NCBI GenBank assembly: GCA_011634665.1
Contig: WAEK01000007.1
Location: forward strand, 2,328,501 to 2,392,500
Direction of reading: 5' to 3'
Length of the DNA stretch: 64,000 nucleotides
Source of the DNA: Mortierella sp. BCC40632
Taxonomy: Eukaryota; Mortierellomycota; Mortierellomycetes; Mortierellales; Mortierellaceae
Shown here: in pieces, positions 39,142 through 52,400 of the stretch
How positions within the stretch are numbered: position 1 is the first letter of the stretch
Layout of the letters: each line of letters opens with the position of its first letter
The notes under the pieces: generated by a model
Database searches by the model: none
What the model saw: only the letters and a program-made list of their open reading frames with translations
Told to the model about the DNA's origin: nothing
Translations under genes and position numbers: made by a program

Positions 39142-42100
39142 TTATGCAAAGGGGAGTGGATAGCCATTCTCAAGTGCAATTTGGTTGATCTTGGACCGGA
39201 CCCATGCCTCGAACTCCGCAGGCGACAAGTTCAAGGGCACATCATGAGTGTCAGGCTGCTGACGCTTGAAGAGGGTGTTAGTCACCATGGGGTCGTTCGT
39301 AGTAGTCGTAGTAGTGGCAGTAGTGGCAGTGGTAGCAGTAGTAGCGGTAGTAGAAGTAGGAGTGGTTGTTGTTCCCATTGGACTAACAGTCGCCTCTGTC
39401 GATTGAGAAGAGGGAGTGGTCGTGGTCGTAATTGCAGTCGTAGTCGTCATATTTGTCGGCGAAGGAGGAGATCCAGATGGAGCCTGCCCGTTGATTTGGA
39501 CAGCAAAGATAGCATCGACTGCCTGGTATTGGACATTACCAGCGTATCCGTCTGGACCTCCAACGGAGACAGCAATTATTGATCTGACGTCGAAAGGCAC
39601 GTCTTGCTTCTTTCCTAGGATCAATCCCGGATTGGCGCCAAGAAACTTGAGGAGCAAGCCTGTAAAGCCAACCCCTGCTTCCGAGACCATTGTCACGGTT
39701 GGGGAGAGTGTCGAGCTCTTAGGAGGGATCGTGAAATTTGGAATAGCCTCATTGACATTGCCAAAGTTTTCATTCGACCAAATGACATTTGCTTGAATAT
39801 ACTTAATGGTCAATGGAGTATCAAATGGATTGTAAATCATGACTTGAACGGGTGTCCTGCGCGGATGGGTGATCTATACTCAACAAGACAGAATTGATTA
39901 GCAAATGAAAATTAAAATAGAGATTTCACTTCTTCTGTCCTCTTTTTACCTGCAGCATTTCGCTCAATTCAGGCTGAGCTGCGGAGCCGGCAACCATAAG
40001 TTTGTCCGTAATACCGGTAATCGGTGCTGATAACTTGACTGATTGCATGGCTTCCTGGAGAGATTCGACCTTAGTTGAATCGGGTCCACCTGCAATGTCC
40101 AATTGGAACTGAGCACCTGCAACATAGCCGCTCAAGAATGCATCTCGTACTGCTCCATCACTGGGTGCCAAATGGAACTCGGCTGGGAGTGTGTTGGCAC
40201 CAGGAGCAATCACCATGTCCGACACAACTGCCTTGCCCATCAACACACCATGGTACGAAATGTCGAACGACACTTGACCAACCTTGACCGTCAATCCAGA
40301 TGGGTTCTGAAGAACAACATTCTGCTTGATCACCAAGTAGTCAGGCGTGCCTCCTGCAACTGAGATGCCTGTGATCTGTGCTCCTCCCTTGTTCAGGTCC
40401 ATGCCAACAAGTGTTGATGCCACATTGACAACAATTCCTGGGATCTTGACTTGACCAGCTGCTGTCTCGGCAACCGTATCGGCTGTACCAGACAAGAAGA
40501 ACTGGATACCAGGTCCTGTGGTCAACACTCTGGAGAATGCATTGAATCGCTCATGTGCGCCACCATCGACATTCAACTCCACATTCTGGAACGCTGTCTT
40601 GAGGACTCCAGGACTGATGGTCTGAGCTGCTCCAAGAGGAATCTTGAGGTTGGCCACATTGCTTCCTTTGAGGCAACTGCATGTTCATGTCTTCGGCTAC
40701 CTGAGTGATGCTGAGAGGGAACGAGAATGGGATCTTGAAAGTGGCCTCAATGTTGTCGGACGAAGTCATGATGTTATAAGGGTTACCACCTGTAAAGTCC
40801 AGCGAGAGTGTCTTCATGGTAATGCCCGTGATGATGTCCTGCTTGGGGAGAGCAGGGAGCGAGACATTCATGGTCAAGGATCCAAAGGCTGCACTCAACC
40901 AAGAGACAGGTCCACTAGGAGGAGTCACAGACTTGCCACGGACAATCAAGTTGGGAGATCCTCCATTGAGAGCCATGCGGAAGAGATCTCCGAGAGCTGC
41001 CAATCCTGATTCACTGGTCTGTCGTGTCAAAGTACCCTCCATGTTGATAGGCGAGAGAGTATCAGGCAACAACTTGAGACCGACAGTCTTGACAAAACCA
41101 ACATCCTGACCCTGGAACACATTCGAGAACTCGACTGTTCCCAACTCAATACCGACATTCGAAGGATTAGGGAGAGTGGCAGAGAGAACAAGGTGAATAC
41201 CATCGGGGTCGTTGGAGGGAAGATCATACTTCTGGATCTCGAGTCCTTGGAGTCCATTGAAACCCTTGAGAGTGACCGTCTTCTTCATGTTGATTCCAGG
41301 GATCGGAGCTCCCATTGCGATAATGGTCATGTTGGAAGCTTGGACTCCCCATTCGAACGACTCTGCCTTGAGAGAGTAGCCAACAAAGTCTCCCATGTTG
41401 GCGGCACTTGCCACATGGAAGGGGACATTGGTCAAGCCAAGAACAGCTCCAACATCAGCCTTGGCTGAGACCTGAGGCATACCAATCTGACCAATTGGGG
41501 ATTCTGAGCCTCCATTCAACCAGTTGACAGCACATCCGCTTGGGAAGACAATCTCGGCATCGAATGGACCTGTGTTACCAATCAATCCGTTGATGTTGGT
41601 GGTAAAGTCAGTCTCAGCTGGACTGTTGATCATCACACTTGTGAAACTCAATGTAGCCTGGTCGACGATGGCTTGAGCAATGGGTTGACCGACAATAGGG
41701 AGGAGCTTCAAGATGGTGTCATCGGTGATAGTGGGGACTCCGTTCTGGGTCAAAAAGTCAACGAGGTAGGGTATTCGCCAACCTTGACTTCGACTGTCAT
41801 GGCCACATCGACCTTGAGACCAGCCATGGCGGCCTTGACAAATGTAGGGAGATTGAATCCTGCAAATACCGAAGAGGAGATCTTGACAGTGGGGTCCTTG
41901 GCCATTTGTCCAAGAGCAATGATGGGTTCAGCATTCAGGTTGTTGACTTTAGCCTGGTCAATCATGAGACTGAGCAAAGAGTCGATCGACAAGTCCATTG
42001 TCAAAGGCAGTGGTTGAGAAGCCTGTTGAGTCATTCCAGCAACCGAGATAGTGGTCGAGGGGATGTCGATGACTCCCAACTGGCGACTGTTGTACTGGAC

Positions 42101-45100
42101 AGTTGACTTGATGGAAGTGATTGTCAAACCAGGAACGAAAGGGTTGTTGATCGTGACCGTGGCCATGGCGATTCCGGTCTTGCCAGTGTCATCCAAGATG
42201 GTCAAGGCTGTGTTGACCAACAACTGAGCTGGGTTTCCAGGCATATCAGACTGCAACTGGATCTCCTTCAGACCAGCAGCCAGAGGAGGAATGGCCGAGG
42301 ACGAAGCCGAGCCAAAGATGCTGACAGTGGCCACTTGGTTGGTCATGTACTTTTGCAAGAGTTCTTGACCTCCAGGGGTGCCTGTTGGAGTGAACAAGGC
42401 TCCGGCAGTGCGGAGGTTCTGACCAGGGACCAAGTTCAATGTGTCAAAGATGACAGTACCAACATTGTCACCTCCGTATTGCATCGCAAAGTTGACAGCT
42501 GCGTTTGGACCAGTTCCAGTGTTGATGGAGAGCTGACTAGGGTTGACCATGGTGAGATTGAGAGCAATCTGGAGACCCTCAGGAACACCACCAGTGACAG
42601 TCAAGCTGTTGATCACCGTAGGCTCGGTCTTGAGACCCTGAAGACCCGAGAGCGAAACATCCGACTTGAAGGGGATACCCACGATCTGGACAACTCCAAT
42701 TGGAGTGTTGGCCACAGTGCCTGCAAACCCTGTCACTGTGAAAGCCTGACCTGAACCAACAGTGAGTTTGTTGACAAAGTCATCAAAATCAGCATGCGAG
42801 TCGGCATTGATGGCAAAAGGAGTAGGAGGAAGAGCAAAGTTGATGGCTGTGCCATTGGCATCCTTGGTCGTGACAGCTGGGCCCCACTGTGCAGCATTGA
42901 GGTTGGCCAGTTCCTTGTTGTTGTAGATAACAGTCATGTTGTTCTGGACCTGAGTGACATTCAAGGTGAAGCCGAAAGGCATCTCGAATCCAGCCACGAC
43001 ACCAGGAGAGGTAGCAAGAGGAGCATAAGGATCGGCATTTGTCCAATCCATTCCCATGGGACCGAGACTGATAGACTTGATGATGTTCAGAGGAGCAGGA
43101 GCCTGGAGAGGGACCTGGAGGACCATGGACTTGAGACCAGCCGAGAGCCAGCCAACCTCGTTCACGCCATCGGGCAAAACTGAGACACCTCTAGCATTTG
43201 TCTGTGAGATCTTGCCAGCAATGTAGGAAGAGAAAAGCTCGCTGGAGAACGAGAGAAGGGGAAAAGTGGAAAGTGGAGAGAGGGAAATGTTATTGGTCGG
43301 AACCTTAATCGAGATTAGAGTTGCCTCAGGGTCGAAAAAAAAAATGCCTTAAAAAAAATACATACCTCACAGTGGCAAGGTCTTCAGGCGTGGTCTGGGG
43401 GTTCATAGTGCCAGTCAGGTTCAAGATCGATTGCGAACCTCCCATCAAGGAAGCTCCTTCGGCCTTGACACGACCCAACTGAGTATTGTTGAAAGAGATG
43501 TCAAGGACAATGGTTCCCAGAGCAACACCGATAGGAGAGGGGTTGTTCATGGCGACATCAATCGCCAAGTTGATACCCTTTCCATCGGCTGCATCAGAAG
43601 GAAGGTCAAACTTGAGAATCTTGACCTCAGGGAACGAATTCATTCCTAATAGATCCAACAGAGAGAGGATGAGTATTGGGTACTGTGAAGAAGAGACCAT
43701 ACACTACTCTCTCTTTACAAGACCAAGTCACTTGTACTTGCCTTTGACCTCGAGTTCCTTGTTAAGTTTCAAGTCTTTCACGGTTCGACCGAGGGCAACA
43801 ATGGTTACCTTTGACTTGAGAACCCAAGTGAACTTTTCATTGTTCATCTACACACATAGCAGAAATTTTTGAAAAAAAGGGGGTTGAAGAAGGGTTAGGC
43901 AATCGGGTTAGATCTAGACTCATGTTTGCTCCTGCGAGAGACAAACTTTATGAGCACCAGTTGAAGTTGAATGCGCAGGAGCGAGAGAGAGAGAGCAAGA
44001 AAAAAAAATTCAAGACACGACGACAAATGCTCCAAGAGCAGGGTTCGAATCGAATCCAGGCCCTCGCGCACTGGCATTTGGAAGGAGGGGGACTTCTCAA
44101 GCTGACTACGATCTCTTTATGGTTACTCCAACCTTCTCTATCCTTCGCCAATGAGCCCAGTGTTGCACTGTAAACATCCAAACAATTACACACGCGTCTA
44201 AAGATAAACCCATCCAACCAACCCATCCCTAAAACCTTGAGATTTCGAGTTTGTCACTTCAGCTCAAGGGGATGGCCAGAGAAGGATCGTTTGCAAAAGA
44301 GAGAGAAAAGAAGATGTAGTGAAAGTATGTCAAGGAGAAACGATCAATTCTTCTTGGCAGACCGTTACTGGAAAATGCTGTCATGTGTTCCCATCTCTCC
44401 ACAAGAGCTAAGGATAAAGAGGATGAAAGGGGGTAGGGGGGACGAGGACGATCTGCGAAGCATAGCAGAGAGAATGATTCGGCCAAGTAGAAGGAACGAG
44501 TAAGGCCGAAGTACCAAAAGAAAAAAAAAAATACAGTCCAAATCGACCAAATGGACGAGGGCTCATTTCTGCCACGGACAAATAAGGACATGTATAGTGT
44601 AGGAAGAGAACAAGTCCGAAGAAGTCCGAGGAGAATTTTAAGGATGGTGGGGGAGAAAGGGACAAGTAGAAGAGCACCATGCAGTCCGATTGTTGGAGGG
44701 ACACAGCGTGATCCGTCGGTAGGAGAGAGCCGGCAAGAGAGAAGAGAGAGGGAAAGAAAACAGTGAAGAGGGAGTCCGAAATTGGGGGTGCGACTGTATG
44801 TGTACAACAGCTGTGGATATGGGAGTGTTAAACTTACCATATCGGCAGAGAAACTACCAAAGGCTGCTGGGTCGTTGATCGCAAAGTTTTGTGTGGCAAG
44901 AAGTGCTCCCTTGCCTCCACTAGCCTTGGTGTCAGGCAAGGTCATCGAACCAAGCAACGCATTGTTGTAGTACACTTCGATCGGCTCAGGGAACTTGATT
45001 GTGGCCGAGAAGGGTCCTGTGTTGGTGAGATCACCATTCATGGCCATGATAAGACTCGAGTTGGTTGGGTCTGTGATCTGGATGGATTTGAAGGCCATGC

Positions 45101-45344
45101 CACTGTTGTCCAAGATCACCTGGGCAATCTTGGGCAAGATGACAAAGAGACCAATTGGGACAGCAACGGCGACGATAATCACAGTGAGGATGGCACAAAA
45201 GACCCAATACTTTTTGCGCTTGTAGAAGGGACGCGCTTTTGGCTTGTGCACTTCATCATATTCCTCAAACTCTTGATAATCTTCTTCACGCTCATCATAA
45301 GGGAGATCCTCGCCAGCAGGGCGAGAAGCTCCAGGTTGTGTCAT
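39142..45344 (-). CDS. DUF3712-type repeat membrane protein, copy A (two frameshifts)
   Basis: Exons: 44838-45344, 43742-43847, 43366-43645, 39950-43241, 39142-39873; about 1,640 residues if the frame breaks are ignored. The N terminus is cytosolic and acidic, with one membrane anchor (KYWVFCAILTVIIVAVAVPI, about residues 48-67). The outside part repeats an LEA/DUF3712-like beta module at least four times, each with a conserved tail of the form L-x-PG-x-N...LF..Y..G...WLSAGLKS. A Thr-rich stretch, a Lys-Arg site and a conserved C-terminal 39-residue peptide follow. Function of the family is unknown; a cell-surface role is inferred. Relative to copy B there are two extra A near 41752-41756 and one extra T at 40667-40669; as written, translation stops at 41750. 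The net change is +3, and copy B is intact at both places. A TATAAAA lies upstream at 45667-45673. Confidence 0.78.
43646..43741 (-). other. GC-AG intron in DUF3712 gene copy A
   Basis: The exon ends GTC AAA G, followed by GCAAGT, and the next exon starts after ATTAG with GA ATG AAT. Only a GC donor preserves frame: the nearby GT donor (GTACAA) would lead to a stop within six codons. The same donor is kept in copy B. Confidence 0.8.
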
Positions 45345-46466
45345 GATGGGTAGCAGTTGTCTTGTATTGATGCGTATAAGAGAAGTAGGCGGAAACGAGC
45401 GGTGCTGCTGAGATGAGTGGAGGTATGTGAATTCGATGCGGGAAGGGAGGTTTGCGGTCGGGTGAGAGAGGTATATTCGTGTAGGAGAGGTATGGTCGTG
45501 TGGGAGAGGAATGATCGTGTGGAAGAGGAATGGGCGTAACCTATTGAGAAAGTAGAAAAGAGGCGGAAGAGATGCAGGAGGACACAAAGAGGAAGGGCAG
45601 ACGACAGTAGCCGAGAAACCACAGGAAAAAAAAAAAAAGACGAGAACTCGGGAAAGGAAGGGTCGCTTTTATAATGCTTTGAAAAGAGAAAGGGTGAAGA
45701 GTAGGGCCTGTCGAGGAATGAAAGGAAAGAATAGCCAGGAGAAAAAAAATCACTCACTAGAACGCTCGATCATCTCGTTCTCAACAGTGGAGAAGTTGAG
45801 GGATGAAGTCCAATCGGAGTTGCCTCTTGGACAAACAACCAGCTCTTCCAAACCATCGGCTTGAGAGCCACACTCATCCCCTCCTCTCAGATTGAGTTGG
45901 CCATGCACACAGCTCACAACCCTCGTAACTCTGTCGGCCTGTTGTACAAGTGGCAAGTGCTCCTAGAGAGATCTTTTGCTAGAGACATTTCTCAGCCTCG
46001 GATCAGGAGGACAGGTCCCCACGAACCCCATTCTATTCAAGAATCGAGGATCAGGAACAGATGAAAACATCCTATACTCCAACCCTTTTGTTTGTTTTTA
46101 AGAGTGATTGTGAAATAGTCATGGTGGTAGTAACAGGCCTTTGTTTTTTTTAATAATAGTAGCCACGATAAATAATTATGTCGTAGGCAAAGAGAGAGGT
46201 TGGATGACTAGGTGGTGATACATGGTAGATGAAATAAAATTGGCATAGAAAAGTACACGCTTGCTAAATAGAACTCGAGGAGATGGAAAATCAAATAGGA
46301 CTACAAAGAAGTATTCCCTTACTCTCTTTAGATGGAGTGTTTTTTAGGTCTTTTTTTTGTTTGAGCAAGAGAGAAGGGTAAATGGTCATGGCGGAGCAAA
46401 CTCTTTTAGGTCATTGCTTTTCGTTTCTTATTTTTTTTCTTTAAAAAAATTGGGAAGACATCTTGC
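45345..46466. other. Intergenic spacer between the two DUF3712 copies
   Basis: Holds the copy A promoter (45345-45960) and the copy B 3' flank. Blocks shared with the copy B promoter include GACGACAGTAGCCGAGA near 45600 and GGACAAACAACCAGCTC near 45830. No gene is supported. Confidence 0.6.
45667..45673 (-). promoter_or_regulatory. TATA box of DUF3712 copy A
   Basis: TATAAAA on the minus strand, about 325 bp upstream of the start codon. The equivalent sequence in copy B (53064-53070) is also TATAAAA, although the surrounding promoters have diverged. Confidence 0.5.
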
Positions 46467-49400
46467 TTATGCATATGGAGGTGCCTGGCCATTTTCGACT
46501 GAAATCTGGTTCACTTTGGCTCGAATCCAGGCTTCAACCGTTGCTGGGGACAAGTCTGAAGGCGCATCACCAATGTTGGGCAATTGACGCTTGACAACCG
46601 TGTTAGTCTCCTTGGGCTTGGTTGAAGCCTCAGCAGTTGTGGTTGTTGTGGTAGCTGTAGCCTTGGTTGGTTCCTCAGCAACTGTTGTGGTCGTGGTCGT
46701 GGTCGTGCTAGCCTTGGTTGGCTCCTCGGAACCTGTTGGGACTGTGACCGTTGGGCTAGGAGTCAAGCTCGTTGGCTGAGCAGAGGTAGTAACTGTGGGC
46801 GCAGTCGTCGTGTTGGTCGACCCTCCAATCAAGGGGTTGTTAGCTGGAGGCTTGCCACCAATTTGGACACGGAAGACGGTAGCATCTTGCGAGTAGGCAA
46901 CATTGCCACTGTATCCGTTGGGACCTCCAAGGACAGCAACAATAGTCGACTTGATGTTGAAGGGTACATCTGCGGCACCGCCAACGAGCAATTGAGGATA
47001 GGCGAGGATGAAGGGTGTGAGTGTGCCCATAAAGCCAAGACCAGCGGGCGAGACCATGGTGACGGTTGGGGAGAGTGCCGAACCCTTAGGGGGGATTGTG
47101 AAGCCCACCTCCTGGTCGACTACACCAAAGTCCATTCCCCTCCAGACAGTGCTTGCCTTCATGCTCTTGATATACAATGGAGTGTCGAATGGGTTGTAAA
47201 TCATGACTTGGACCGGTGTCCTGCGCTCAGTAAAAGGCTATACGCAATAAGACAAGATAGAGCGAATTAGTAAAAGAAAAGATATCATACTTGCCTCCCC
47301 CTTTTTTCTGTCTTCTTTTCTTACCTGGAGCATGTTTCCAATGTCAGGCTGAGCGGCAGAGCCGGTAGCAATAAGCTTGTCCGTGATACCGGTAATCGGT
47401 GCTGATAGCTTGACTGATTGCATGGCTTCCTGGAGAGATTCGACCTTAGTTGAATCGGGTCCACCTGCAATGTCCAATTGGAACTGAGCACCTGCAACAT
47501 AGCCGCTCAAGAATGCATCTCGTACTGCTCCATCACTGGGTGCCAAATGGAACTCGGCTGGGAGTGTGTTGGCACCAGGAGCAATCACCATGTCCGACAC
47601 AACTGCCTTGCCCATCAACACACCATGGTACGAAATGTCGAACGACACTTGACCAACCTTGACCGTCAATCCAGATGGGTTCTGAAGAACAACATTCTGC
47701 TTGATCACCAAGTAGTCAGGCGTGCCTCCTGCAACTGAGATGCCTGTGATCTGTGCTCCTCCCTTGTTCAGGTCCATGCCAACAAGTGTTGATGCCACAT
47801 TGACAACAATTCCTGGGATCTTGACTTGACCAGCTGCTGTCTCGGCAACCGTATCGGCTGTACCAGACAAGAAGAACTGGATACCAGGTCCTGTGGTCAA
47901 CACTCTGGAGAATGCATTGAATCGCTCATGTGCGCCACCATCGACATTCAACTCCACATTCTGGAACGCTGTCTTGAGGACTCCAGGACTGATGGTCTGA
48001 GCTGCTCCAAGAGGAATCTTGAGGTTGGCCACATTGCTTCCTTGAGGCAACTGCATGTTCATGTCTTCGGCTACCTGAGTGATGCTGAGAGGGAACGAGA
48101 ATGGGATCTTGAAAGTGGCCTCAATGTTGTCGGACGAAGTCATGATGTTATAAGGGTTACCACCTGTAAAGTCCAGCGAGAGTGTCTTCATGGTAATGCC
48201 CGTGATGATGTCCTGCTTGGGGAGAGCAGGGAGCGAGACATTCATGGTCAAGGATCCAAAGGCTGCACTCAACCAAGAGACAGGTCCACTAGGAGGAGTC
48301 ACAGACTTGCCACGGACAATCAAGTTGGGAGATCCTCCATTGAGAGCCATGCGGAAGAGATCTCCGAGAGCTGCCAATCCTGATTCACTGGTCTGTCGTG
48401 TCAAAGTACCCTCCATGTTGATAGGCGAGAGAGTATCAGGCAACAACTTGAGACCGACAGTCTTGACAAAACCAACATCCTGACCCTGGAACACATTCGA
48501 GAACTCGACTGTTCCCAACTCAATACCGACATTCGAAGGATTAGGGAGAGTGGCAGAGAGAACAAGGTGAATACCATCGGGGTCGTTGGAGGGAAGATCA
48601 TACTTCTGGATCTCGAGTCCTTGGAGTCCATTGAAACCCTTGAGAGTGACCGTCTTCTTCATGTTGATTCCAGGGATCGGAGCTCCCATTGCGATAATGG
48701 TCATGTTGGAAGCTTGGACTCCCCATTCGAACGACTCTGCCTTGAGAGAGTAGCCAACAAAGTCTCCCATGTTGGCGGCACTTGCCACATGGAAGGGGAC
48801 ATTGGTCAAGCCAAGAACAGCTCCAACATCAGCCTTGGCTGAGACCTGAGGCATACCAATCTGACCAATTGGGGATTCTGAGCCTCCATTCAACCAGTTG
48901 ACAGCACATCCGCTTGGGAAGACAATCTCGGCATCGAATGGACCTGTGTTACCAATCAATCCGTTGATGTTGGTGGTAAAGTCAGTCTCAGCTGGACTGT
49001 TGATCATCACACTTGTGAAACTCAATGTAGCCTGGTCGACGATGGCTTGAGCAATGGGTTGACCGACAATAGGGAGGAGCTTCAAGATGGTGTCATCGGT
49101 GATAGTGGGGACTCCGTTCTGGGTCAAAGTCAACGAGGTAGGGTATTCGCCAACCTTGACTTCGACTGTCATGGCCACATCGACCTTGAGACCAGCCATG
49201 GCGGCCTTGACAAATGTAGGGAGATTGAATCCTGCAAATACCGAAGAGGAGATCTTGACAGTGGGGTCCTTGGCCATTTGTCCAAGAGCAATGATGGGTT
49301 CAGCATTCAGGTTGTTGACTTTAGCCTGGTCAATCATGAGACTGAGCAAAGAGTCGATCGACAAGTCCATTGTCAAAGGCAGTGGTTGAGAAGCCTGTTG

Positions 49401-52400
49401 AGTCATTCCAGCAACCGAGATAGTGGTCGAGGGATGTCGATGACTCCCAACTGGCGACTGTTGTACTGGACAGTTGACTTGATGGAAGTGATTGTCAAAC
49501 CAGGAACGAAAGGGTTGTTGATCGTGACCGTGGCCATGGCGATTCCGGTCTTGCCAGTGTCATCCAAGATGGTCAAGGCTGTGTTGACCAACAACTGAGC
49601 TGGGTTTCCAGGCATATCAGACTGCAACTGGATCCCTTCAGACCAGCAGCCAGAGGAGGAATGGCCGAGGACGAAGCCGAGCCAAAGATGCTGACAGTGG
49701 CCACTTGGTTGGTCATGTACTTTTGCAAGAGTTCTTGACCTCCAGGGGTGCCTGTTGGAGTGAACAAGGCTCCGGCAGTGCGGAGGTTCTGACCAGGGAC
49801 CAAGTTCAATGTGTCAAAGATGACAGTACCAACATTGTCACCTCCGTATTGCATCGCAAAGTTGACAGCTGCGTTTGGACCAGTTCCAGTGTTGATGGAG
49901 AGCTGACTAGGGTTGACCATGGTGAGATTGAGAGCAATCTGGAGACCCCCTCAGGAACACCACCAGTGACAGTCAAGCTGTTGATCACCGTAGGCTCGGT
50001 CTTGAGACCCTGAAGACCCGAGAGCGAAACATCCGACTTGAAGGGGATACCCACGATCTGGACAACTCCAATTGGAGTGTTGGCCACAGTGCCTGCAAAC
50101 CCTGTCACTGTGAAAGCCTGACCTGAACCAACAGTGAGTTTGTTGACAAAGTCATCAAAATCAGCATGCGAGTCGGCATTGATGGCAAAAGGAGTAGGAG
50201 GAAGAGCAAAGTTGATGGCTGTGCCATTGGCATCCTTGGTCGTGACAGCTGGGCCCCACTGTGCAGCATTGAGGTTGGCCAGTTCCTTGTTGTTGTAGAT
50301 AACAGTCATGTTGTTCTGGACCTGAGTGACATTCAAGGTGAAGCCGAAAGGCATCTCGAATCCAGCCACGACACCAGGAGAGGTAGCAAGAGGAGCATAA
50401 GGATCGGCATTTGTCCAATCCATTCCCATGGGACCGAGACTGATAGACTTGATGATGTTCAGAGGAGCAGGAGCCTGGAGAGGGACCTGGAGGACCATGG
50501 ACTTGAGACCAGCCGAGAGCCAGCCAACCTCGTTCACGCCATCGGGCAAAACTGAGACACCTCTAGCATTTGTCTGTGAGATCTTGCCAGCAATGTAGGA
50601 AGAGAAAAGCTCGCTGGAGAACGAGAGAAGGGGAAAAGTGGAAAGTGGAGAGAGGGAAATGTTATTGGTCGGAACCTTAATCGAGATTAGAGTTGCCTCA
50701 GGGTCGAAAAAATGCCTTAAAAAAAATACATACCTCACAGTGGCAAGGTCTTCAGGCGTGGTCTGGGGGTTCATAGTGCCAGTCAGGTTCAAGATCGATT
50801 GCGAACCTCCCATCAAGGAAGCTCCTTCGGCCTTGACACGACCCAACTGAGTATTGTTGAAAGAGATGTCAAGGACAATGGTTCCCAGAGCAACACCGAT
50901 AGGAGAGGGGTTGTTCATGGCGACATCGATCGCCAAGTTGATACCCTTTCCATCGGCTGCATCAGAAGGAAGGTCAAACTTGAGAATCTTGACCTCAGGG
51001 AACGCATTCATTCCTAATAGATCCAACAGAGCGAGGATGAGTATTAGATGTTGTGAAGAAGAGACCATACACTACTCTCTCTTTACAAGACCAAGTCACT
51101 TGTACTTGCCTTTGACCTCGAGTTCCTTGTTAAGTTTCAAGTCTTTCACGGTTCGACCGAGGGCAACAATGGTTACCTTTGACTTGAGAACCCAAGTGAA
51201 CTTTTCATTGTTCATCTACACACATAGCGGAAGTTTAGAGAAGGAGGAGGATGGAGAGGATTAGGCAATTGAGTAACAGTTGGGGCTGGAAAGAGAAACG
51301 AGTGTGTGGGAGAAGGTAGGGGACAGAAATAAGATTCGGACCCTGCTCATGGAACATGTCATTTGTCTTGAACCATTTTTTTTTTTTTGTTCAAATCCCT
51401 CCGCCCCTTCCCTTGTCCACTTTTGTGCACCGGCAGGATTTGTCATTCTGAGCACCACGAGCTCTTGTTGTTTTTGCTGTTGTTGTTGATCCAACTTCTT
51501 CTTGTCCTCACCCATAGAACCCTGCATTTGAATTGTATATTCACGCGCGGCTTAACATAGCCTCATCCCAATCAACCAGACTTAGTCAAACTCGGGATGT
51601 GTTGGGAGGGGGATGTTGCTTCCGTATAGGAGAAGGAGGGAGAAGAGAGAAAAGAGAGAGTGTGCGTGTGTGCTTTTTCAAGGCTACGATAGCCCCATGG
51701 TGGAGAAAGACACTATAATGATAGAGAAATGTCGCCACAAATCTCGTATCTCTACAAGATATTATCGATGGGAAGAAACGAATCTGCAAAGTGCAAGAGC
51801 AAAAGAGAATAGGACGCAAGACCCGATCCTCACTAAAGGAACGAACCCGCCTTGGTGCCCAAAATATAAAACTCTTCTGACGAACAAGGGCTCTCGTCAT
51901 CATGGACGAATAAGGACATGTGAAGTGGGCGTATTGGAGAAAAGGAGGAAGAGAGCAGGTCCGAGGAAGTGGATGGCGTTGGAGGGAAGAAATGGAGAGA
52001 GGAAGGGGCAAGTGGAGGAGCATGATGCAGCCCGATCGTTGGAAGGATAGAGCGTGATCCATCAATAGGAGGGGAAAGAGAGAGCATAGGCGAAAGAGCG
52101 AGAGCGATGAAAGTGTGAAAATACGTATGTGTGCAGCAGTAGTGGACATTGGAGTGTTGAGCTTACCATATCGGCGGAGAAACTACCAAAGGCTGCTGGG
52201 TCGTTGATCGCAAAGTTTTGTGTGGCAAGAAGTGCTCCCTTGCCTCCACTAGCCTTGGTGTCAGGCAAGGTCATCGAACCAAGCAATGCATTGTTGTAGT
52301 ACACTTCGATCGGCTCAGGGAACTTGATTGTGGCCGAGAAGGGTCCTGTGTTGGTGAGATCACCATTCATGGCCATGATAAGACTCGAGTTGGTTGGGTC

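Noticed and set aside
40551..43177. Two separate genes inside DUF3712 copy A
   Set aside because: The frames are contiguous pieces of one exon separated by small indels absent from copy B.
44020..44070. tRNA-like T-loop GGTTCGAATC in DUF3712 intron 1
   Set aside because: No matching T stem, anticodon arm or acceptor stem could be paired around it.
47450..49598. Plus-strand open frames duplicated in both DUF3712 units
   Set aside because: They are shadows of the minus-strand coding sequence, identical in both copies only because the coding DNA is.
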